Source: Streptomyces sp. DvalAA-14
Lineage (GTDB): Bacteria > Actinomycetota > Actinomycetes > Streptomycetales > Streptomycetaceae
DNA length: 64,000 nucleotides
NCBI RefSeq assembly: GCF_900091855.1
Contig: NZ_FMCH01000356.1
Coordinates: forward strand, 17,998-81,997
Direction of reading: 5' to 3'
This document shows positions 60,401 to 64,000 of this stretch, piece by piece. The translations under genes and the position numbers were made by a program. The notes beneath the pieces are model-generated. The model had not been told where the DNA came from, did no database searches, and saw nothing but the letters and a program-made list of their open reading frames with translations. The stretch's first letter is position 1. Each line of letters opens with the position of its first letter.

Positions 60401-61252
60401 GCGCAGCCACGCCGCGATGGCGTCGCCGATCCGGTCGGGGGCGTCTTCCTGGACGAAGTGGATGCCCGGGACGGTGACCTCGCGCTGATGGGGCCAGGTG
60501 CGGCACTGCTCCCGGGGTCTGCCGGTGAGGAAGAGGCCGGGTTCGGCGTTGACGAACAGCTTCGGCACCGGGGTGGTGCCGAGCCAGGCGGCGTTGGCCG
60601 CGACGACAGCGGTGACATCGGCGGGCTCGCCGTCGAGCGGCAACTCGCGCGGCCAGACGAGCAGTTGGCGGCGCGCTTCACCGGGCTCGCGCCAGGGACG
60701 GCGGTAGACGTCGAGCTCCTCCGCGGTGAGGTCGCGCAGCACGCCGCTGGGAAGGAACCCTTCGATGAACACATTGTCGTCGAGGACGAGCCGTTCACCT
60801 TCGGGGCCGCGGACACGTCCGATGAACTCGCCGCCGTCGGCGAAGTCGGCCGGCGTCAGCGGCGCCACGATCGCTTCCATGTAGGCGATGCCGCGTACGG
60901 CGTCCGGGTGACGGCGCGCCCAGTCGAAGCCGAGCACCGAACCCCAGTCGTGCACCACGAGCACGACGCGCTCGCGTACGTCGAGCCGCTCCAGCAGGCG
61001 CTCCAGGAAGTCGGCGTGGTCGGCCAGCCGCATACCGCGCCCCGGCAGCGGGTCGGAGTCGCCCATTCCGGCCAGGTCGGGTGCCAGGCAGCGGCCGAGC
61101 CCGGTGAGGTGGGGCAGCACGTGGCGCCACACATAGGAGGAGGTCGGATTGCCGTGGAGGAAGACGATCGGGTCGCCCTGTCCCGCTTCGACGACCGCGA
61201 TCCGGGTGCCCTCCACATCGACGCGCCGCTTCTCGCCGGTCACAGGGCTCAT
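60389..61252 (-). CDS. dhaA: Haloalkane dehalogenase
   Basis: A 287-residue alpha/beta hydrolase that replaces halogen on alkyl halides with hydroxyl. Family marks: HGNPTSSYVWRHVLPHL (halide-binding Asn), DLAGMGDSDP, the nucleophile Asp in VHDWGSVLGFDWARRHP with the halide-binding Trp next to it, and the catalytic His in VPGIHFVQED. This matches subfamily II dehalogenases. ATG 61252; no partner gene. Whether it acts on halogenated compounds in the host or on another ester is not known. Confidence 0.9.
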   Translation of the reverse strand: MSPVTGEKRRVDVEGTRIAVVEAGQGDPIVFLHGNPTSSYVWRHVLPHLTGLGRCLAPDLAGMGDSDPLPGRGMRLADHADFLERLLERLDVRERVVLVVHDWGSVLGFDWARRHPDAVRGIAYMEAIVAPLTPADFADGGEFIGRVRGPEGERLVLDDNVFIEGFLPSGVLRDLTAEELDVYRRPWREPGEARRQLLVWPRELPLDGEPADVTAVVAANAAWLGTTPVPKLFVNAEPGLFLTGRPREQCRTWPHQREVTVPGIHFVQEDAPDRIGDAIAAWLRELP

Positions 61253-61649
61253 CTCGACTCCATCCCCGTCGGTTCTCCGTGGCGTTCAGATTAGGCACGG
61301 TCAACGGCGGGCTCGGCCAAGAGGCGCCCGGCTCGCCGGGTGAAGCGGCCACCTGGCCGCACGCGCACGGGCCTGCGGGCCGGCCGCCGGGCTTGACGGA
61401 TCCCGCTCGGGTGCCCGGACCGCACGGGCGCGGGCGGTCCGCGGACGGCCGCCGGAGCCGGGGCCCGCCCGGACGGCGAACGGCCCGCGCGCGGAGCGAA
61501 GGCACCCGGCCGGGCCCTCCGTACCGCCCCGGTCGACGGGCCTGTCATGGTTGGCGTGTTCCGCGTCCGCACCGCTGACGGCCCGGCCCCTCCAGCGGGT
61601 TGGGGAGAGCGGCACATCCACCGCCATCCATCAGGCAAAGGATCACCAC
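61253..61649. other. Divergent intergenic region between dehalogenase and FUSC genes
   Basis: About 400 bases without a gene I can support. It is extremely GC-rich with overlapping frames on both strands lacking family similarity. TAATCT read on the minus strand near 61290 is a possible minus-10 for the dehalogenase. Confidence 0.4.
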
Positions 61650-64000
61650 ATGCGATCTGTGTCGGGAGCCCGGCAGTCGGCGCGGGAAGGCGGCCGCGGA
61701 CTGCGGGCGTGGTTGACCGCACACGACCGCGATCTGACCGCGACCCGGCGCGCCGGGCGTACCGCCATCGTCATGCCGGCCATGTTCGCCCTGGCCGGCC
61801 AGGTGATCGGGAATCCGGCGATCGCGACCTTCGCGGCCTTCGGATCGTTCTCCATGCTGCTCCTGGTGGACTTCGGAGGCCCGATGCGCGACCGGCTGCG
61901 GGCGCAGGCCGCGCTGGCGGCGGCCGGGGCGGTGCTGATCTGCCTGGGCTCGGCCGTCTCGCAGCTGACCTGGCTGGCCGCGGTGACCATGGCCGTGGTG
62001 GGTTTCGGGGTGCTCTTCTCGGGGGTGGTCAGCTCCGTACTGGCGGGGGCGACGACGTCGCTGCTGCTGGCGTTCATCCTGCCGGTCGCCGTCCCCGCGC
62101 CGGTGGCGATGCTGCCGGACCGGCTGGCCGGGTGGGGACTGGCCACGGCCGCCTCGCTGGCGGCCGTCGCCCTGCTGTGGCCGGCGCCGGTCCGCGATCC
62201 GCTGAGCAGGGCGGCCGCGGCGGCCTGCCGGGGTCTGGCCGCTCAACTGCGCGCGGAAGCCGGCGGGCTGCCGGACGGGGAGGCCGGTGGGGACACCGGT
62301 GGGGACACCGGTGGGGACACCGGGACTGTGGGGACCGGCGAGGGCGAACCGGGTTCCCCCGGTGCGGGGACGGCCGCGGTCGCCCTGCTGCACCGGGCGT
62401 TCATCGCCACCCCCTACCGGCCGACCGGCCTGACCACGAGCGCCCGGGCCCTGGTCCGGCTGGTGGACGAACTGACCTGGCTCGCCGCCATCATCGGTGA
62501 GGGCGGCCCGCGCCATGAGGGAGTCCGCGCCACCCGGACCGCCGGGGCGGTGCGATCGGAGGTGGCCACCGTGCTGGAGCGCGGCGCGGACCTGCTCGAC
62601 GCGCCGCAGGGCGACCCGGCCGCACTGCGCTCGGCGGTCGCGGACCTGAGGACGGCGCTGGAGGCGATGGAGGCCGAAGCGATCTCCGAACTCCCCTCCT
62701 ACGGCAGCGTGGCGCCGGGCGGGCGCGCGCAGGTGTCGCGGGAGGTACGGGTGAGCGCACTGGTCACCGCCCTCGATCCGTCCTTCCGCGGCCAGGAGAT
62801 GAGCTTCGCGGTCTCGCAGATCGCGGCGAACATCGACCTCGCGGCGGCCGCGGACCGGCGCAGCTGGCCGGACCGCCTGCTGGGCCGGGTCCCCGAGGGC
62901 GGCCCCGGCGGCTTCGCGGCGGCCCGCACCCGGGCCGCCGCCCACGTGGAGCCCCACTCGGTCTGGCTGCACAACAGCCTGCGCGGCGCGATCGGGCTGG
63001 CACTGGCCGTCACCGTGGCCGACGTCACCAGCGTCCACCAGGCGTTCTGGGTGGTTCTCGGCACCTTGTCGGTCCTGCGCTCCAACGCGCTGAACACCGG
63101 ACAGAGCGTGCTGCGCGGCATGCTCGGGACGGTGGCCGGCTCCCTGCTGGGCGCCGGGCTGCTGCTGCTCATCGGCAACGACACCGAGTTGCTGTGGTTC
63201 CTGCTGCCCCTGGCGGTCCTGATAGCCGGCACGGCGCCGGCCGTCGTGTCGTTCGCCGCGGGCCAGGCCGCGTTCACGGTGACGCTGGTGATCCTTACAA
63301 CATCGTCCAGCCGGTGGGCTGGAAGCTGAGCCTGATCCGGGTGGAGGACATCGGCCTCGGATGCGCGGTGAGCCTGGTGGTGGGACTGTTCTTCTGGCCG
63401 CGCGGGGCGTCCGCCGCGATGGGCAAGGCGCTCGCCGAGGCGTACGAGGAGAGCTCCGCGTATCTGAAGGCCGCGGTGACCTTCGCGGCGGGCCGCTGCT
63501 CGGCGTCCGCCGCGGGGCCCTCGACGCCGGTGGCCGAGGCCGGGCAGGCCGCCGCGGCGGCCCGGCGGCTGGACGACGCCTTCCGCAGCTACCTGGCCGA
63601 ACGCGGTGCCAAGCCCGTCCCGTTGGCGGAGATGACGACGCTCGTGACCGGTGTCGTGGGGCTGCGGCTGGCGGCCGATGCCGTCCTCGCGCTGTGGGAG
63701 CGGGCCGGGGCGGAGCGCCGCGCCGACCGTACCGCGGCCCGCGGCGAGTTGCTGGCCGGCGCCGAGGGGGTGTCCCAGTGGTTCGCCGCGCTCGCCGCCA
63801 GCCTCGAAGGCGACCGGCCCGCGCCCGAGCCGCTCCCCCACGACGACGCGGCCGAGCGCCGGTTGGCCGAGACGGTCCGCCAGGACCTGGAAACGCGTGG
63901 CGGCGAGAACACCGCCGCCGCGGTCCGGGTGATCTGGACCGGTGATCACCTGGACGCCGCCCGCCGCCTCCAGCCCGCGCTCGCCGCGGCCGCCCGCACC
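61650..64000 (+). pseudogene. FUSC-family (aromatic acid exporter-like) membrane protein, frameshifted, 3' end beyond window
   Basis: More than 780 residues if read through. Two membrane halves: TM segments from about residue 40 (TAIVMPAMFALAGQVIGNPA, FGSFSMLLLVDFGG, VLFSGVVSSVLAGATTSLLL), a large cytosolic domain, then the FUSC_2-type half (RGAIGLALAVTVADVTSVHQ, FWVVLGTLSVLRSNALNTGQ, GTVAGSLLGAGLLLLIGN). The frame breaks near 63296: after TLVIL one base is missing and the other frame continues YNIVQPVGWKLSLIRVED to the window edge. ATG 61650 has AAAGGA upstream. Related proteins export aromatic acids or threonylated substrates. The break may be sequencing error, since the continuing frame is intact to the end. 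Confidence 0.82.
62286..62321 (+). repeat. Three tandem copies of GGTGGGGACACC within the FUSC gene
   Basis: 12-bp in-frame repeat encoding Gly-Gly-Asp-Thr units in a loop of the cytosolic domain. Confidence 0.85.

Noticed and set aside
61545..63038. A 497-codon minus-strand frame opposite the FUSC gene
   Set aside because: No family features; antisense shadow of a clear membrane protein.

Overview
The window looks like a chromosomal segment of a high-GC actinomycete of the Streptomyces group (Streptomycetaceae). The base composition is about 70% G+C with G/C-rich third codon positions. GTG starts are common. Typical families include a SpoIIE/PAS/GAF sensor, sedolisin, GH18 chitinase, LytR-CpsA-Psr protein, EACC1 plus caspase, and PadR-controlled ABC exporters. 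There are no rRNA or tRNA genes, no CRISPR array and no phage genes. Most long open frames opposite or inside the listed genes are composition-driven shadows and were left out.

Layout. 1-8.4 kb: peptide deformylase (cut by the window edge), a SpoIIE-type regulator with a degenerate phosphatase site, a flavin-dependent monooxygenase, a DUF4331 protein, a methyltransferase, a DUF488 protein and a coiled-coil/winged-helix protein. 8.5-12.6 kb: a PLP enzyme, then a FadR-type regulator/CynX-type exporter pair under a clear palindromic operator with an unusual 11-nt tandem leader, then a DUF1062 remnant. 12.7-21.9 kb: a GH18 chitinase with DasR-like sites, a ribbon-helix-helix regulator with repeated TGGCGCCA boxes whose stop codon lies in the end of a MITE, then DUF4097 and a DrrAB-like ABC exporter, then a secreted beta-helix protein. 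22-28.3 kb: small housekeeping-like enzymes, then a prolyl oligopeptidase preceded by a 34-residue peptide gene and a strong intervening hairpin. 28.7-35 kb: a very large GH3 glucosidase and an LCP ligase, each broken by one frameshift. 35-50 kb: small membrane proteins, a 1311-residue sedolisin-kelch protease, a benzoylformate decarboxylase, a secreted protein, a phospholipase D and a CBM32-beta-helix protein. 50.3-52.4 kb: an EACC1-caspase/TPR pair, a putative suicide defence module. 52.4-64 kb: a TetR/SDR divergent pair, a PadR-ATPase-permease operon under a double operator, a secreted I36 inhibitor, a frameshifted lipoprotein, a haloalkane dehalogenase and a frameshifted FUSC membrane protein running off the end.

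The genes describe a soil saprophyte: secreted hydrolases for chitin, beta-glucosides, pectin-like polymers and protein, each under its own promoter, plus several autoregulated regulator-transporter cassettes. Four genes carry single-base frameshifts, one of them in a seven-base homopolymer. This points either to draft-quality sequence or to real decay, so those genes should be read with that in mind. The best candidates for undescribed biology are the 34-residue peptide with its prolyl oligopeptidase and the EACC1-caspase pair.
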